This document shows positions 1-9,621 of a stretch of 64,000 nt of DNA, piece after piece. Each line of letters begins with the position of its first letter. The stretch's first letter is position 1. Source of the DNA: Yersinia nurmii (GTDB lineage Bacteria; Pseudomonadota; Gammaproteobacteria; Enterobacterales; Enterobacteriaceae); assembly GCF_001112925.1 (NCBI RefSeq), contig NZ_CPYD01000001.1, forward strand, positions 434,001 through 498,000, written 5' to 3'. Under the pieces are notes generated by a model. That model ran no database searches, was not told the DNA's origin, and worked only from the letters and a program-made list of their open reading frames with translations. Made by a program: the position numbers and the translations under genes.

Positions 1-153
1 TAAACCTTCGTTATTTCTCTCATCAATAAATGTCGATCATTATTCTTTACGTATAAAAACCTGAACTCACCCGCATTTTTGTTTCTTAACTGTTAAACTA
101 AAATCATTAATTATTGACTAATTAGTTACCGATGAGTTACTCATGGAGTGATT

Positions 154-187
154 GCACCAAAATGGCAGAAACGCACCATTATGGTGA
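154..187. promoter_or_regulatory. Two NtrC-like enhancer sites upstream of glnH
   Basis: Two imperfect dyads of the NtrC type (GCAC-N7-GTGC) are visible. One is at 154-168 (GCACCAAAATGGCAG) and a better one at 173-187 (GCACCATTATGGTGA). Their centres lie roughly 120 and 140 bp upstream of the predicted sigma-54 start, the usual enhancer distance. E. coli glnHPQ is known to be driven by NtrC from such sites. Assignment is by motif and context. Confidence 0.7.
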
Positions 188-272
188 CCCATAGTAGTGC
201 AAAATAGAGTAACTAAGTAGTTGCAACCTAATTATTTAGATTAATTGCTTTATTTTTAAAAGACTTGCAATT

Positions 273-290
273 TTGGCACGATCTTTTCAT
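273..290 (+). promoter_or_regulatory. Sigma-54 promoter of glnHPQ
   Basis: TTGGCAC at 273-279 gives the -24 GG. The -12 element falls at 285-289 as TTTCA instead of the consensus TTGCA. As I recall it, the E. coli glnHp2 promoter shows a similar weak -12. The element lies 64 bp upstream of the glnH ATG and downstream of the NtrC-like sites. Confidence 0.7.
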
Positions 291-353
291 ATTGCTCCCT
301 GAATTATAAAAAAACGGATCTCCTCCACTCAAAGTACAAAGGAACTCCCACAT

Positions 354-1094
354 ATGAAGTCACTTGTAAAAGTTTCATTGGCCGCAATCACTCTGGCCTT
401 TGCAGTAAGTTCTCACGCAGCGGACAAACTGATTGTTGCCACGGATACCGCTTTCGTTCCTTTCGAATTTAAACAAGGGGATAAGTACGTTGGTTTTGAT
501 GTTGACCTTTGGGCCGCCATTGCCAAAGAGCTGAATCTGGATTATGAGCTGAAACCAATGGATTTCAGCGGCATCATTCCTGCTTTGCAAACCAAAAACG
601 TTGATTTAGCTCTGGCGGGTATCACCATTACCGACGAACGCAAAAAAGCCGTTGATTTCTCTGATGGTTATTACAACAGTGGCCTGCTGGTCATGGTAAA
701 AACCACCACTAATGACATCAAAGGTGAAGCCGACCTGAAAGGCAAAGTTGTTGCAGTGAAAAGTGGCACCGGTTCTGTTGATTACGCAAAAGCCAACATC
801 AAAACCAAAGATCTGCGTCAGTTCCCTAACATCGATAACGCCTACCTGGAATTAGGTACTGGCCGCGCTGATGCAGTACTGCATGACACGCCAAACATCC
901 TGTATTTCATTAAAACTGCCGGCAATGGCCAGTTTAAAGCGGTGGGTGATTCCATCAAAGCTCAGCAATACGGTATCGCCTTCCCACAGGGCAGCGAATT
1001 GCGTGTGAAAGTAAATGCTGCACTGAAAACATTAAAAGAGAACGGCACTTACAACGAAATCTATAAAAAATGGTTCGGTGTTGAACCTAAGTAA
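354..1094 (+). CDS. glnH: Glutamine ABC transporter, periplasmic binding protein GlnH
   Basis: This is the periplasmic receptor that captures L-glutamine and delivers it to the GlnP-GlnQ membrane complex. The 246-residue product is close to the 248 of E. coli GlnH. It starts with a clear signal peptide (residues 1-22, cleavage after SHA, mature start [17 protein letters not shown]). The family 3 solute-binding motif is present in the first lobe ([14 protein letters not shown], about residues 47-60). The ATG at 354 follows AAGGAAC at a good distance. It is the first gene of glnHPQ, with 36 bp to glnP. NtrC/sigma-54 control is suggested by the upstream sites. Nothing is unusual in the sequence. 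Confidence 0.97.
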   Translation: MKSLVKVSLAAITLAFAVSSHAADKLIVATDTAFVPFEFKQGDKYVGFDVDLWAAIAKELNLDYELKPMDFSGIIPALQTKNVDLALAGITITDERKKAVDFSDGYYNSGLLVMVKTTTNDIKGEADLKGKVVAVKSGTGSVDYAKANIKTKDLRQFPNIDNAYLELGTGRADAVLHDTPNILYFIKTAGNGQFKAVGDSIKAQQYGIAFPQGSELRVKVNAALKTLKENGTYNEIYKKWFGVEPK

Positions 1095-1130
1095 TTAATT
1101 GTTTGCCGTTTTTAGACCAGGAGAATATCC

Positions 1131-1787
1131 ATGCAGTTTGAATGGAGCGCTATTTGGCCCGCCATACCAATCCTGCTTGAAGGCGCTAAGTTAACCCTAT
1201 GGATCTCGGTCCTAGGGTTACTTGGCGGCCTGATCATTGGGGTTGTAGCAGGTTTTGCCCGTGCTTACGGTGGTTGGTTAAGTAGAAATATTGCATTAGT
1301 TTTTATTGAGTTGATTCGCGGTACACCTATCGTTGTACAGGTGATGTTTATCTATTTTGCTTTGCCAATGATGATGCCGGTTCGCATCGATCCTTTCTCG
1401 GCGGCGGTAGTCACCATCATTATCAACTCCGGCGCCTATATCGCGGAAATTACCCGCGGTGCAGTGTTGTCAATCCACAATGGTTTCCGTGAAGCCGGTT
1501 TGGCTCTGGGTTTATCCAAACGCGATACCCTGCGTTACGTTATTGCCCCTCTGGCATTGCGTCGCATGTTGCCACCGCTGGGCAACCAATGGATTGTTAG
1601 CATTAAGGACACCTCACTGTTTATCGTGATTGGTGTAGCCGAACTGACTCGTCAGGGTCAGGAGATTATCGCCGGTAACTTCCGCGCCATGGAAATCTGG
1701 ACGGCTGTTGCGGTGATTTACCTGATTATCACGCTGGCGCTGAGTTTCGTCCTGCGTCGGTTAGAAAGAAAACTGAAAATAATATGA
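1131..1787 (+). CDS. glnP: Glutamine ABC transporter permease GlnP
   Basis: Inner-membrane permease of the glutamine importer, 218 residues (E. coli 219), with about five hydrophobic segments. The cytoplasmic EAA loop that docks the ATPase is at about residues 121-140 ([20 protein letters not shown]), as in HisMQ/GlnP-type permeases. The gene is preceded by CCAGGAGAATATCC, a strong ribosome binding site. Its stop overlaps the glnQ start (ATGA), implying translational coupling. Confidence 0.97.
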   Translation: MQFEWSAIWPAIPILLEGAKLTLWISVLGLLGGLIIGVVAGFARAYGGWLSRNIALVFIELIRGTPIVVQVMFIYFALPMMMPVRIDPFSAAVVTIIINSGAYIAEITRGAVLSIHNGFREAGLALGLSKRDTLRYVIAPLALRRMLPPLGNQWIVSIKDTSLFIVIGVAELTRQGQEIIAGNFRAMEIWTAVAVIYLIITLALSFVLRRLERKLKII

Positions 1788-2506
1788 TTGAATTCAAAAA
1801 CGTCTCTAAACACTTTGGCCAAACCCAGGTGCTGCACGATATCAATCTGAATATCACCAAGGGAGAAGTGGTGGTGATCATCGGGCCGTCAGGCTCAGGT
1901 AAATCCACGTTGCTGCGCTGCATCAACAAGCTGGAAGTCATCACAAAAGGCCAACTGATTGTCGATGGTTTGGATGTTAACGACCCAAAAGTCGATGAGC
2001 GTCTGATTCGTCAGGAAGCCGGTATGGTGTTCCAGCAGTTTTATCTGTTCCCTCACTTAACCGCGCTGGAAAACGTGGCTTTTGGCCCGATTCGTGTGCG
2101 TGGAGCCAGTAAGGTTGAAGCAGAAAAACAGGCGCGAGCCCTGTTGGCAAAAGTAGGGTTGTCCGAGAGGGCACATCATTACCCAGCCGAACTGTCTGGC
2201 GGCCAGCAACAGCGTGTGGCTATCGCCCGCGCGCTGGCGGTGAAACCTAAATTGATGCTGTTTGATGAGCCAACCTCGGCGCTGGATCCGGAATTACGTC
2301 ATGAAGTGTTGACCGTAATGAAAGATTTAGCCGAAGAAGGCATGACCATGGTCATCGTCACCCACGAAGTGGGCTTTGCACAGAAAGTAGCCTCACGCCT
2401 GATCTTTATTGATAAAGGCCGCGTGGCTGAGGATGGCGATCCTGATACGTTGATCTCCAACCCGCCAAGCGACAGGCTACGTGAGTTCTTGCAGCACGTT
2501 TCCTGA
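1784..2506 (+). CDS. glnQ: Glutamine ABC transporter ATPase GlnQ
   Basis: Cytoplasmic ATPase that powers glutamine import. It has 240 residues, the same as the E. coli protein. Walker A is at about 34-42 (GPSGSGKST), followed by the Q-loop (QQFYLFPH), the signature LSGGQQQR, Walker B (LMLFDEP), a D-loop (SALD) and the switch histidine (VTHE). It overlaps glnP by 4 bp and is the last gene of the operon, followed directly by a terminator hairpin. Confidence 0.97.
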   Translation: MIEFKNVSKHFGQTQVLHDINLNITKGEVVVIIGPSGSGKSTLLRCINKLEVITKGQLIVDGLDVNDPKVDERLIRQEAGMVFQQFYLFPHLTALENVAFGPIRVRGASKVEAEKQARALLAKVGLSERAHHYPAELSGGQQQRVAIARALAVKPKLMLFDEPTSALDPELRHEVLTVMKDLAEEGMTMVIVTHEVGFAQKVASRLIFIDKGRVAEDGDPDTLISNPPSDRLREFLQHVS

Positions 2507-2514
2507 TAAACCCT

Positions 2515-2549
2515 ACCCAGCGGGCGGCTAATGGCTCCCGCTGGGTGTT
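2515..2549 (+). terminator. Rho-independent terminator after glnHPQ
   Basis: A perfect 10-bp inverted repeat ACCCAGCGGG (2515-2524) / CCCGCTGGGT (2537-2546) with a 12-nt loop is followed by TTTC. It lies 9 bp after the glnQ stop codon. Confidence 0.75.
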
Positions 2550-2606
2550 TCACGATTTCTTATCCCTGTTTATCTCATTAACGTTTATTGAATTAATTTT
2601 TCTCAA

Positions 2607-3917
2607 TTAACTACCGCTATAATTTTGCCGGTTTTTTATCTGCGCGAACGCCGCCATCAGCTTAACCACATCCTGCATACCAATATTGACCTGATTAATC
2701 ACTTCCCCCGCATCCTGAGTAAGCGACACGCCGCCACCGGCTTGTTCCACGCAGGTTCCCATACCTTTAATCGCTGCAGTCACTCCGTTCTGGATCGTTT
2801 TGGTCATGTGCTCGATTTCAGTGGCAGCTTTACGGGACTGATCCGCTAGCAATCGCACCTCACTGGCCACCACGGAAAACCCTTTGCCATGCTCTCCCGC
2901 GTGAGCAGCCTCAATGGAAGCATTAATCGCCAGCAAATTAGTTTGAGAGGATATCTTACGAATGGCCTCTACAATGGTGCCGATCTCCTTGGAACAACGC
3001 CCTAAATCGCTCACTACGTCCGACGTTTCGCGGGCAATAGATTCCACTTCCTGCATGCCTTTCACCGCCTGCTGGACAATATTTGCCCCTTCGGACGCTG
3101 ACTTATCGGTATTGACTGAAAGATGGTGTACATTGCGCATCAGCGCTTCTTCATGCTGCTGTTGTTGAATTAGCTGAGTAATATCCTGAGCAATTTTAAC
3201 CACCTTTATTACCTGCCCATCGTGATCCATAATCGGGTTATAGCTAGCCTCCAGCCAGACATCTTCCCCACGACTATTCATACGTTCAAAGCGGCCGACA
3301 ATAAATTCGCCACGCGCCAAACGTTGCCAATGCTGGCGATATTCGTCGCTATGGGCAAATTCAGGCTTACAGAGAATTTGATGGGGTTTATGCTGAATAT
3401 CGCTAAGGGAGTAACCGATGATATTTAATAGATTGTCATTGGCATCCAGAATAATGCCAGTGGGAGTGAAGGTTATCATGCCCATTGAACGATTTAGGGC
3501 TTTTAGCAGACTTTGGTGCTCTTGAGACTGTAAAATTCGCTCGGTCACATCGCTGGCAATCTTAATAATTTCCACTACTTTACCCTGACGATCCAACACT
3601 GGCGTGTAAGTCCCTTGCAACCAGACCGCCGAGCCATCTTTGCGAATACGTTTGATATTATCAGTGATCGGCTTTCCCTGATTTAATATCTGCCAGTGGC
3701 GTTTATAGGCTTCGCTTCCAACATAATTTGGATCGCAAAATATTCGGTGATGCTTGCCTATTATCTCTTCGCGCTGATATCCCATCGCCTGTAGAAATAA
3801 CTGATTTGCCTGTATTACCGTCCCATCAGGCTTAAATATAATCATCGGTACTGCGCTATCTATCGAGGTTAATTCGGAACGCCAGGGCGCATGAGAAGAT
3901 CGTAAATTAAAGAACAT
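2607..3917 (-). CDS. Soluble PAS-PAS methyl-accepting chemotaxis-type protein (BdlA-like)
   Basis: A 436-residue protein with two PAS domains (about residues 18-135 and 140-255), each ending in the characteristic DVTERI/DITQLI turn. They are followed by a chemoreceptor signalling domain containing the conserved hairpin ([23 protein letters not shown], around residues 327-349). No transmembrane segment or signal peptide is present, so it should be cytoplasmic. The architecture and length resemble Pseudomonas BdlA, a redox/energy-sensing biofilm dispersal protein, but the ligand here is unknown. There is no C-terminal CheR-docking pentapeptide. It stands alone, with no che or flagellar gene beside it. 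The W/HxxI-type PAS residues suggest haem or FAD binding, which is inference only. Confidence 0.85.
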   Translation of the reverse strand: MFFNLRSSHAPWRSELTSIDSAVPMIIFKPDGTVIQANQLFLQAMGYQREEIIGKHHRIFCDPNYVGSEAYKRHWQILNQGKPITDNIKRIRKDGSAVWLQGTYTPVLDRQGKVVEIIKIASDVTERILQSQEHQSLLKALNRSMGMITFTPTGIILDANDNLLNIIGYSLSDIQHKPHQILCKPEFAHSDEYRQHWQRLARGEFIVGRFERMNSRGEDVWLEASYNPIMDHDGQVIKVVKIAQDITQLIQQQQHEEALMRNVHHLSVNTDKSASEGANIVQQAVKGMQEVESIARETSDVVSDLGRCSKEIGTIVEAIRKISSQTNLLAINASIEAAHAGEHGKGFSVVASEVRLLADQSRKAATEIEHMTKTIQNGVTAAIKGMGTCVEQAGGGVSLTQDAGEVINQVNIGMQDVVKLMAAFAQIKNRQNYSGS

Positions 3918-4401
3918 AGCTGAGAGTCCTTATGGCGAATAATGAATAAGCCGAGGCCTTATCTTTATCAACATGCTTTTTTTAGAAAAAACATGCCAAA
4001 GCTCGAAGAACATTAAAAATATCCTCCGTAAGCTTTAGTCTTCACCCTGGGAGAATGAGACATTGCTGTAATAATTAGAGAAAGTCACACCGAAAAATTT
4101 TGTAATTTATATGATCATTAGCAGGCTATATTGCCCGTCGGGTATTTATCCTTTAAGCGTAGAACAAAGTAAGGATAGTGTTAACTGCTCGACACAGTAA
4201 CCGGATAAAAACTGTGATTATTTTTGATAAAATGGCTAGGAAAGCCGATAAGTGGAACAAAAAGTGGGGATACAGCAGAAATAAAATATGGCCCGACAAC
4301 ATTCAGCAGATAACACCACCGTTGCCGCCGGGCTAAGGGTTCATTCAAGGACTTTAATCAATACTTTCAACCAATCCTATTCAACCGAATAGCACGCTAC
4401 G
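3918..4401. other. Intergenic region, no gene seen
   Basis: 484 bp between the start of the PAS-MCP gene and the end of rlmF, both on the minus strand. It contains no convincing ORF. Around 4286-4334 there is a long stem (GCCCG/CGGGC plus CAAC/GTTG, on the minus strand followed by a T-rich stretch). This could be the rlmF terminator, but the loop is large. A GCCGATAA at 4234-4241 resembles a sigma-28 -10 element but has no correctly spaced -35. Confidence 0.4.
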
Positions 4402-5364
4402 TTACCAGCGTTCAGCCACCCAGGCAGCCTGTTGCTCTTCAGTCTGGAATGTCCAGGCCACAAAACGGCTGACTTTCTGCCCTTGCGCCATATCGATAGT
4501 GCGAACCTCTACCGCCTTCGCGTAGCGTAAAGCGTGATAAATCGCTGGCAGGCTGGTTTTTTTCGATACCAATGAAGTGAACCACAGGCAATGATTGCCC
4601 CTCGGAACGCTTTCTTGCACCATGCGAGTAACAAAGCCTTCTTCACCGCCGTCGCACCACAGTTCACTATTCTTGCCGCCAAAGTTCTGCACCGGCTTAG
4701 CCGCCACTTCACCTTTGCCCAATTTGTGTAATTTACGACGAGTTGTAGCCGCGGCTTCTTCCGCAGAACCGTGGAACGGAGGGTTACACAGGGTGACGTC
4801 ATAGCGTTCGTTAACGGCCCAAACGCCGTCGAAGATAGCTTCAGGCTGTTTTTGCAATTTCAGACGTAGCGTATTTCTCAAGGTCGGGTTCATCGATACC
4901 ACCATTTTCGCCGCGCTTAGCGCATGCGGATCGATTTCTGTACCTGTAAAGCGCCAGCCGTACTCACGCTGACCGATAATCGGATAAATGCAGTTGGCAC
5001 CCACGCCGACATCTAATACCGCCACGCTTTTCCCTCGAGGAATCACGCCGCCATTGCAGCTAGCCAGCAAATCGGCCAAATGGTGCAGATAATCTGCACG
5101 CCCAGGTATCGGCGGGCACAGATAATCCGCCGGAATATCCCAGAATTCAATACCGTAGAAATGTTTTAACAGCGCTCGGTTTAACATTTTTACCGCCGCA
5201 GGATCGGCAAAATCCACAGAAATATCACCGTAAGCGTTAGGCGCCAAAAATACGCTTAATTCAGGGCAACTGGCTGAAAGCGCATCAAAATCGTAGCGGG
5301 AACGATGGCGATTTCGGGGATGTAATCCGCTTTTTTCTTTGGGAAAGATTTTTTTGTTTTCCAT
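4402..5364 (-). CDS. rlmF: 23S rRNA adenine(1618)-N6-methyltransferase RlmF
   Basis: S-adenosylmethionine-dependent enzyme that methylates N6 of A1618 in 23S rRNA. The product is 320 residues from the ATG at 5364 (E. coli 308). The SAM-binding motif is DVGVGANCIYP and the catalytic N6-adenine motif is NPPFH, both diagnostic of the RlmF/YbiN family. The N-terminal KSGLHPRNRHRSRYDF is also family-typical. The frame stays open upstream to 5409, but the added residues do not match the family, so 5364 is preferred. The neighbourhood (glnHPQ on one side, an McbA-like gene on the other) is close to that of E. coli ybiN. Confidence 0.95.
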   Translation of the reverse strand: MENKKIFPKEKSGLHPRNRHRSRYDFDALSASCPELSVFLAPNAYGDISVDFADPAAVKMLNRALLKHFYGIEFWDIPADYLCPPIPGRADYLHHLADLLASCNGGVIPRGKSVAVLDVGVGANCIYPIIGQREYGWRFTGTEIDPHALSAAKMVVSMNPTLRNTLRLKLQKQPEAIFDGVWAVNERYDVTLCNPPFHGSAEEAAATTRRKLHKLGKGEVAAKPVQNFGGKNSELWCDGGEEGFVTRMVQESVPRGNHCLWFTSLVSKKTSLPAIYHALRYAKAVEVRTIDMAQGQKVSRFVAWTFQTEEQQAAWVAERW

Positions 5365-5537
5365 CGTTTTGAGTCTCTGATAGGCATTTTCTGGCGCGTA
5401 AGATAGCATAAATCGCCTTAAAACGGGCGAGTGACAAAGCAGGCCGCCAATAACCTGTTAATTTTCCAGCGAGAGTGCGCGAAATTCCGTTTAGCCGCTA
5501 AGCTGACTCCTTATGATAAACCTTATGTAGGGATGTT

Positions 5538-6179
5538 ATGAGTACCGAAGACAATTACTATTATGAACCCGCCAGCGGTCATGGCCTGCCCCACGACCCA
5601 TTAAACGCCATTATCGGCCCACGGCCTATCGGCTGGATTTCCTCTGTTAGCGCCAAAGGCCAGCGTAACCTAGCCCCTTACAGCTTTTTTAACTGCTTTA
5701 GCTATACGCCACCTATCATCGGTTTTTCCAGCAACGGTTGGAAAGACAGCGTGGCTAATATTGTGGAAACCGGCGAGTTCGTCTGGAATCTGGCCACCCG
5801 CCCGTTAGCGGAGGCGATGAATAACAGTTCCGCCCCGCTGTCTCGGGAGCAGGATGAATTCCAGTTTGCCGGTTTAACGCCTCAACCGGGTAGGCTGGTC
5901 GCCGTAGATCGCGTCGCGGAAAGTCCGGTGAACTTTGAGTGTAAACTCACACAATGTATTCAGTTAAAGGCTGCCGACGGCGGCAATACCAATAGTTGGC
6001 TGGTACTAGGGGAAGTGATTGCGGTGCATATTAATCGTCAATTGCTAGACAGTAACGGCACCTATCTGACCACGGCGGCGCAGCCTATTCTGCGCGGAGG
6101 CGGGCCGAGTGCTTATTATGGCATCACCGAAGAACAGCGCTTTGATATGCTGCGTCCTCAGGGTGTCGTTGCACGTTAG
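5538..6179 (+). CDS. Flavin reductase-like domain protein
   Basis: A 213-residue cytoplasmic protein of the flavin reductase-like/FMN-binding split-barrel family. Typical motifs are PRPIGWISS (about 28-36), NLAPYSFFNCFS (44-55) and the C-terminal LGEVIAVHI strand with a PILRGGG turn. Such proteins bind FMN and often act as NAD(P)H:flavin oxidoreductases or enzymes of aromatic metabolism. The substrate cannot be told from sequence, and no partner monooxygenase is nearby. It is divergent from rlmF with 173 bp between the start codons. The ATG at 5538 has a modest upstream AGGGATGTT. Confidence 0.8.
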   Translation: MSTEDNYYYEPASGHGLPHDPLNAIIGPRPIGWISSVSAKGQRNLAPYSFFNCFSYTPPIIGFSSNGWKDSVANIVETGEFVWNLATRPLAEAMNNSSAPLSREQDEFQFAGLTPQPGRLVAVDRVAESPVNFECKLTQCIQLKAADGGNTNSWLVLGEVIAVHINRQLLDSNGTYLTTAAQPILRGGGPSAYYGITEEQRFDMLRPQGVVAR

Positions 6180-6307
6180 ATGTTATTCATAAAAATTGAA
6201 TTAGATTCTCAATTCTATCTGGTTTCATAAATATCACAGAGGCGTAACATAGCTTCTATCGAAAGGGAACGCCCTTTCACTCTAACGAAACCGGATAGGA
6301 TTATATC

Positions 6308-6568
6308 ATGAAAAACATCAAAAACTTTGTTGCAGTTATCGCTCTAACTACCCTTTCATTTGCCAGCGTTGCCGCTGAGCACGTTAATAGCCAGGACGCG
6401 GCTCAATACCAGAAAGCGGGCGTAATCTCCGTTAGCGGCGCAACTGACCTGAGCAGCCTGAAAGCACAGTTAGCTGAAAAAGCTGATGCTGCCGGCGCTA
6501 AAGCCTTCACCATGACTTCTGCAACCGGTAACAACCTGATGCACGGCACCGCAGTGATTTATAACTGA
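6308..6568 (+). CDS. Small periplasmic stress protein of the YdgH/BhsA/McbA family
   Basis: An 86-residue secreted protein with a signal peptide (residues 1-22, cleavage after VAA) and a single BhsA/McbA domain. Family signs are the ISVSGATDLSSLKAQLAEKADAAGAKAF stretch and the final G(T/N)AVIYN strand. Members are induced by envelope, copper or acid stress and influence biofilm. In E. coli mcbA (ybiM) lies beside ybiN/rlmF, so this is probably the mcbA counterpart. I leave the symbol blank because several paralogues look alike. A strong terminator follows. Confidence 0.85.
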   Translation: MKNIKNFVAVIALTTLSFASVAAEHVNSQDAAQYQKAGVISVSGATDLSSLKAQLAEKADAAGAKAFTMTSATGNNLMHGTAVIYN

Positions 6569-6585
6569 TATTCCTGAGCAGTTCG

Positions 6586-6619
6586 AAAATGCCCATCAGC
6601 ACCCCTGATGGGCATTTTT
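6586..6619 (+). terminator. Terminator after the McbA-like gene
   Basis: A stem AAAATGCCCATCAG (6586-6599) / CTGATGGGCATTTTT (6605-6619) with a 5-nt loop and T-run. It is symmetrical enough to also serve the convergent M3 peptidase gene, which ends at 6636. Confidence 0.85.
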
Positions 6620-6635
6620 CGTTCCATCCTATTGA

Positions 6636-8486
6636 TTAAATAGCATTAATAGCATTAGCGAAAGCACGACACATCGCTTCGTCTCCATGCTGATTATCAG
6701 CCAGCAAACGTTCACCATCGACCACTCGGATACTGACATTCAGATCAAAATCAGCCGCTGGCTGTGGTCGCTGCGCGGCGCTGGCAATAGCATCCTGTGC
6801 CGCAGCCCACGCTTGCTCAACCGTTTGATTGCAGGCCGCCGCCAGATAAACGGGATTAAATCCTTCGCCAGTCAAACTCCGTAAGGTTTCATCATGGCTA
6901 ACGCTATTACCGGGACGCCAGTAATGTTCCGCCAGATCCGAGCCAATTGCTGGGTTATCAGTTAAATAGCCGTCACGTTGCAGGAAGAAAGCGCGAGTTT
7001 GCTCTACCGCCATCAACGCCAATAGATAACCCTGATAGGAGCAGGCTGATTCCATCGATAATAAATGAGGAATCGCCAGCGTTGGCCTTGGACTACCGTT
7101 AACACCCAGAATTTTTTGCTCAATATCTCGCGCCAGTTGGGTCATTGCCTGCGGCGTTAGCTGCACGTCATCCCATTGATACAAAGCCCACTCAAAGTAA
7201 GGCACCAGTAAAATATGACGTTCATTAAATGCGCGCATAGGCTGGCGAGATTCAATATTGGCGTGAATTAATTCATCTGGCAGCGGTTCACCGGCAGCAT
7301 TTTTGGCGTAACGTTTTAACCAATCCGCATCGTCCAGCAGGCTATCGCAGAACATCGACTGAGTTTCGGCATAAGCCATTGAGGTCGGTGGAAATTCCTG
7401 CGAGAAACAAGGGGCATTTTGCACAATATTAGCAAAATGCGCCGCATGGCCGCCTTCATGGAACAGCGTATTCAAGCCTGAAGCTCCACTTCCCACCTGA
7501 TCGGGTTTCGCCAGACTGGTAAAATTGATCCGCGCCGGTATCCATTTACCCTGCTGAACAAATGGCGGCACCGGACCATGCATAAAACCATTTTCATATT
7601 TTCCAGCGCGAACCAGTAAATCCAGATTCATCTCCGCGCCGCGAAAACCAATGTGCAGGCGTTTAAAACTGTTGATCCAACGATCTAATGATTCGGCAAA
7701 AGGAAAATAAGGATCGAGCTGACGGGTGACGTCTCCAGCGCTGGCAAAACGGATATTCCAGGGTTCTAATGCAGACTCTCCATGTTTTTCCTCCAGTTGT
7801 TGCAGGCTACGCCGGTTAGCTTCACGAGTTTGCTGTTCAAAAATATCCAGAATGGCAAACAGTTGTTCCGGCGTCATTTGTTCGGTTTTATTAACTTTAT
7901 AGTCAAAATAGTTGCGATACCCCATTTGGCGAGCAAATCGGTTACGCAAGATAATCAACTCAGGCAATCCATTGTGCAATAACCATTGCTCTACTTCGCG
8001 CAACGCCTGCTGAGAACTTTGTCGAAAAGCTTCATGTTCATTAGTGGCCTGATTGGTCAGCAACTCGCCCAGAGAAGCCGCTACTTTTTCACCTTTAGCA
8101 TTAAAATGCATTGGCAGGTGAGTTTTGCGCCGCTGATAAAGATCGGACTCGAAGGCAATGATTTCATCTAGCAAAGCCTGCGCCTGAGGATCTTCAATGG
8201 CGTTACAGTCAAAAAAGCGATACCAGCCCCGCAGCCCATGAAGCAAACCTTGATTTTCCGGCGTTTTGGGCTGGGCTTCTAATGTCGTAATCAGTTCACG
8301 CAGCTCTTTTAAACGGCGAGTTTCCGCAATAAACCTTTTGTATGCTGTTTCCGCCGCTGAGAACTGCGTCCCAACGCCGGCATCCCCCAACCCCATATAA
8401 TTCTGCCAAAACAGGTCTTCTTTGGCCTGATGCACTGCCAGATAATCTTGATTCAACGCGTTGAAATAACGCAAAGCCTGTTGCAT
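6636..8486 (-). CDS. M3 family zinc metallopeptidase (oligopeptidase-like)
   Basis: A 616-residue cytoplasmic protein of the thimet oligopeptidase/oligoendopeptidase F superfamily. The zinc site HEGGH sits in LFHEGGHAAHF (about residues 343-353), with the downstream E of AETQSMFCDSLL as the likely third ligand. Such enzymes cleave short peptides. There is no signal peptide. It is not PrlC or Dcp (both about 680 residues, with different flanking sequence). Substrate and symbol are unknown. It stands alone, convergent with the McbA-like gene and 82 bp downstream of ybiB's 3' end on the same strand. Confidence 0.85.
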   Translation of the reverse strand: MQQALRYFNALNQDYLAVHQAKEDLFWQNYMGLGDAGVGTQFSAAETAYKRFIAETRRLKELRELITTLEAQPKTPENQGLLHGLRGWYRFFDCNAIEDPQAQALLDEIIAFESDLYQRRKTHLPMHFNAKGEKVAASLGELLTNQATNEHEAFRQSSQQALREVEQWLLHNGLPELIILRNRFARQMGYRNYFDYKVNKTEQMTPEQLFAILDIFEQQTREANRRSLQQLEEKHGESALEPWNIRFASAGDVTRQLDPYFPFAESLDRWINSFKRLHIGFRGAEMNLDLLVRAGKYENGFMHGPVPPFVQQGKWIPARINFTSLAKPDQVGSGASGLNTLFHEGGHAAHFANIVQNAPCFSQEFPPTSMAYAETQSMFCDSLLDDADWLKRYAKNAAGEPLPDELIHANIESRQPMRAFNERHILLVPYFEWALYQWDDVQLTPQAMTQLARDIEQKILGVNGSPRPTLAIPHLLSMESACSYQGYLLALMAVEQTRAFFLQRDGYLTDNPAIGSDLAEHYWRPGNSVSHDETLRSLTGEGFNPVYLAAACNQTVEQAWAAAQDAIASAAQRPQPAADFDLNVSIRVVDGERLLADNQHGDEAMCRAFANAINAI

Positions 8487-8608
8487 AGGATTCCTTGCAT
8501 AATTGATAGGGTTATCACGCTAAAAACTCTCGCAGACCTGATGCCAGTGGGAAGCCAATCAGGGCTAAAACTGGCGGAAACCACGTAGTTTATTCTATGA
8601 AAACCGGG

Positions 8609-9568
8609 TTATTTAGCGGCAAATTGCTGCAATGCCTGCTCTACCGATATTGCCTGCCCGGCAATAACCTGACAGCAGGCTAACTGCTTCAGGATCGATA
8701 ACGGAACCGGCACTTCGCCAGCCAAACAGCGTTCAATCCAGCGCGCAGTTTCTGTCGCATCTTTGGATGCAGGTAGATCGGGCACGTCACTTTCTTCCGC
8801 ACGCTCCAACAAGACTCTTTGCTCTCCGCCAACGATCGCGTGGAGCGGCGGGCAGCGCAGCGGATTAGCGTAAACTTCCCCCTCAGTTCCCTGTAGCAGC
8901 AACGCCGGAGCACCAATTGCCTGAAAGAATCCACCGACCTTTTGCAAATATTCTGGATGTGAAACGCTGGCCAAACGCAGCGCTCGCTGATGCAGAAACG
9001 GCGTCGCCAGTTTTGCCAAGGTATGGCTGCTATTACGCACCCCCATACGCCAGCGCATTTGTAGCTGACTATCTAACTCTGGGGAAAATACCGATGCCGG
9101 AATAAAGACCGGCTGGCCGTTATTTAACCGAGCCTGAGCATCTTCTTTCGTCTCAGACCAAGGCATACCTAGCGCCTGAAAAATCTCGGCGCTGGTCACG
9201 CGAGTGCTATCTTCGCTCACACCGTGTACCACCACCGGCAGCCCTAGACGCGACAGCAGCAACGCCAGAAGCGGCGTCAAATTAGCCTGTTTCCGCGCGC
9301 CGTTATAGCTTGGGATCACCACCGGCATTGGCCGACCTTCAGGGGCCTCTAGCGCCATCACTCGCTGCTGCAGAGCCTGATAAAAACCGAGGATTTCCGC
9401 CTCCGATTCCCCTTTGATACGGAAAGCAATCAGAATGCCCCCCAACTCCAGTTCAGGCACCTGCCCCGCCAGCATTCGTTGATATAGCTCGCAGGCTGTC
9501 TGCTGATCCAAATCGCGGGCGTGATTTTTGCCACGTCCTACTTCTTTGATAATTTTGCGGTAATCCAT
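8609..9568 (-). CDS. ybiB: YbiB, TrpD2-like glycosyltransferase-fold protein
   Basis: A 319-residue homologue of E. coli YbiB (320), a dimeric protein with the anthranilate phosphoribosyltransferase fold that lacks TrpD activity and binds nucleic acid. The N-terminus MDYRKIIKEVGRGKNHARDL and the motif VIPSYNGARKQANLTPLLALLL are highly conserved. The start is set at the ATG at 9568, preceded by GAGGAAG. Two TTG codons just upstream are in frame but less likely. In E. coli ybiB lies immediately downstream of dinG; here dinG is about 3 kb away. E. coli ybiB is known to be LexA-regulated, but I saw no LexA box here. Confidence 0.92.
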   Translation of the reverse strand: MDYRKIIKEVGRGKNHARDLDQQTACELYQRMLAGQVPELELGGILIAFRIKGESEAEILGFYQALQQRVMALEAPEGRPMPVVIPSYNGARKQANLTPLLALLLSRLGLPVVVHGVSEDSTRVTSAEIFQALGMPWSETKEDAQARLNNGQPVFIPASVFSPELDSQLQMRWRMGVRNSSHTLAKLATPFLHQRALRLASVSHPEYLQKVGGFFQAIGAPALLLQGTEGEVYANPLRCPPLHAIVGGEQRVLLERAEESDVPDLPASKDATETARWIERCLAGEVPVPLSILKQLACCQVIAGQAISVEQALQQFAAK

Positions 9569-9621
9569 CAACAAAGGCTTCCTCTCGCTATTTTGTTTAG
9601 CATAACTCAGGTTTGATTTGG

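Noticed and set aside
4225-4245. GCCGATAA resembling a flagellar sigma-28 promoter near the PAS-MCP gene
   Set aside because: The TAAA element is at the wrong distance, and the orientation (plus strand) is opposite to both flanking genes.
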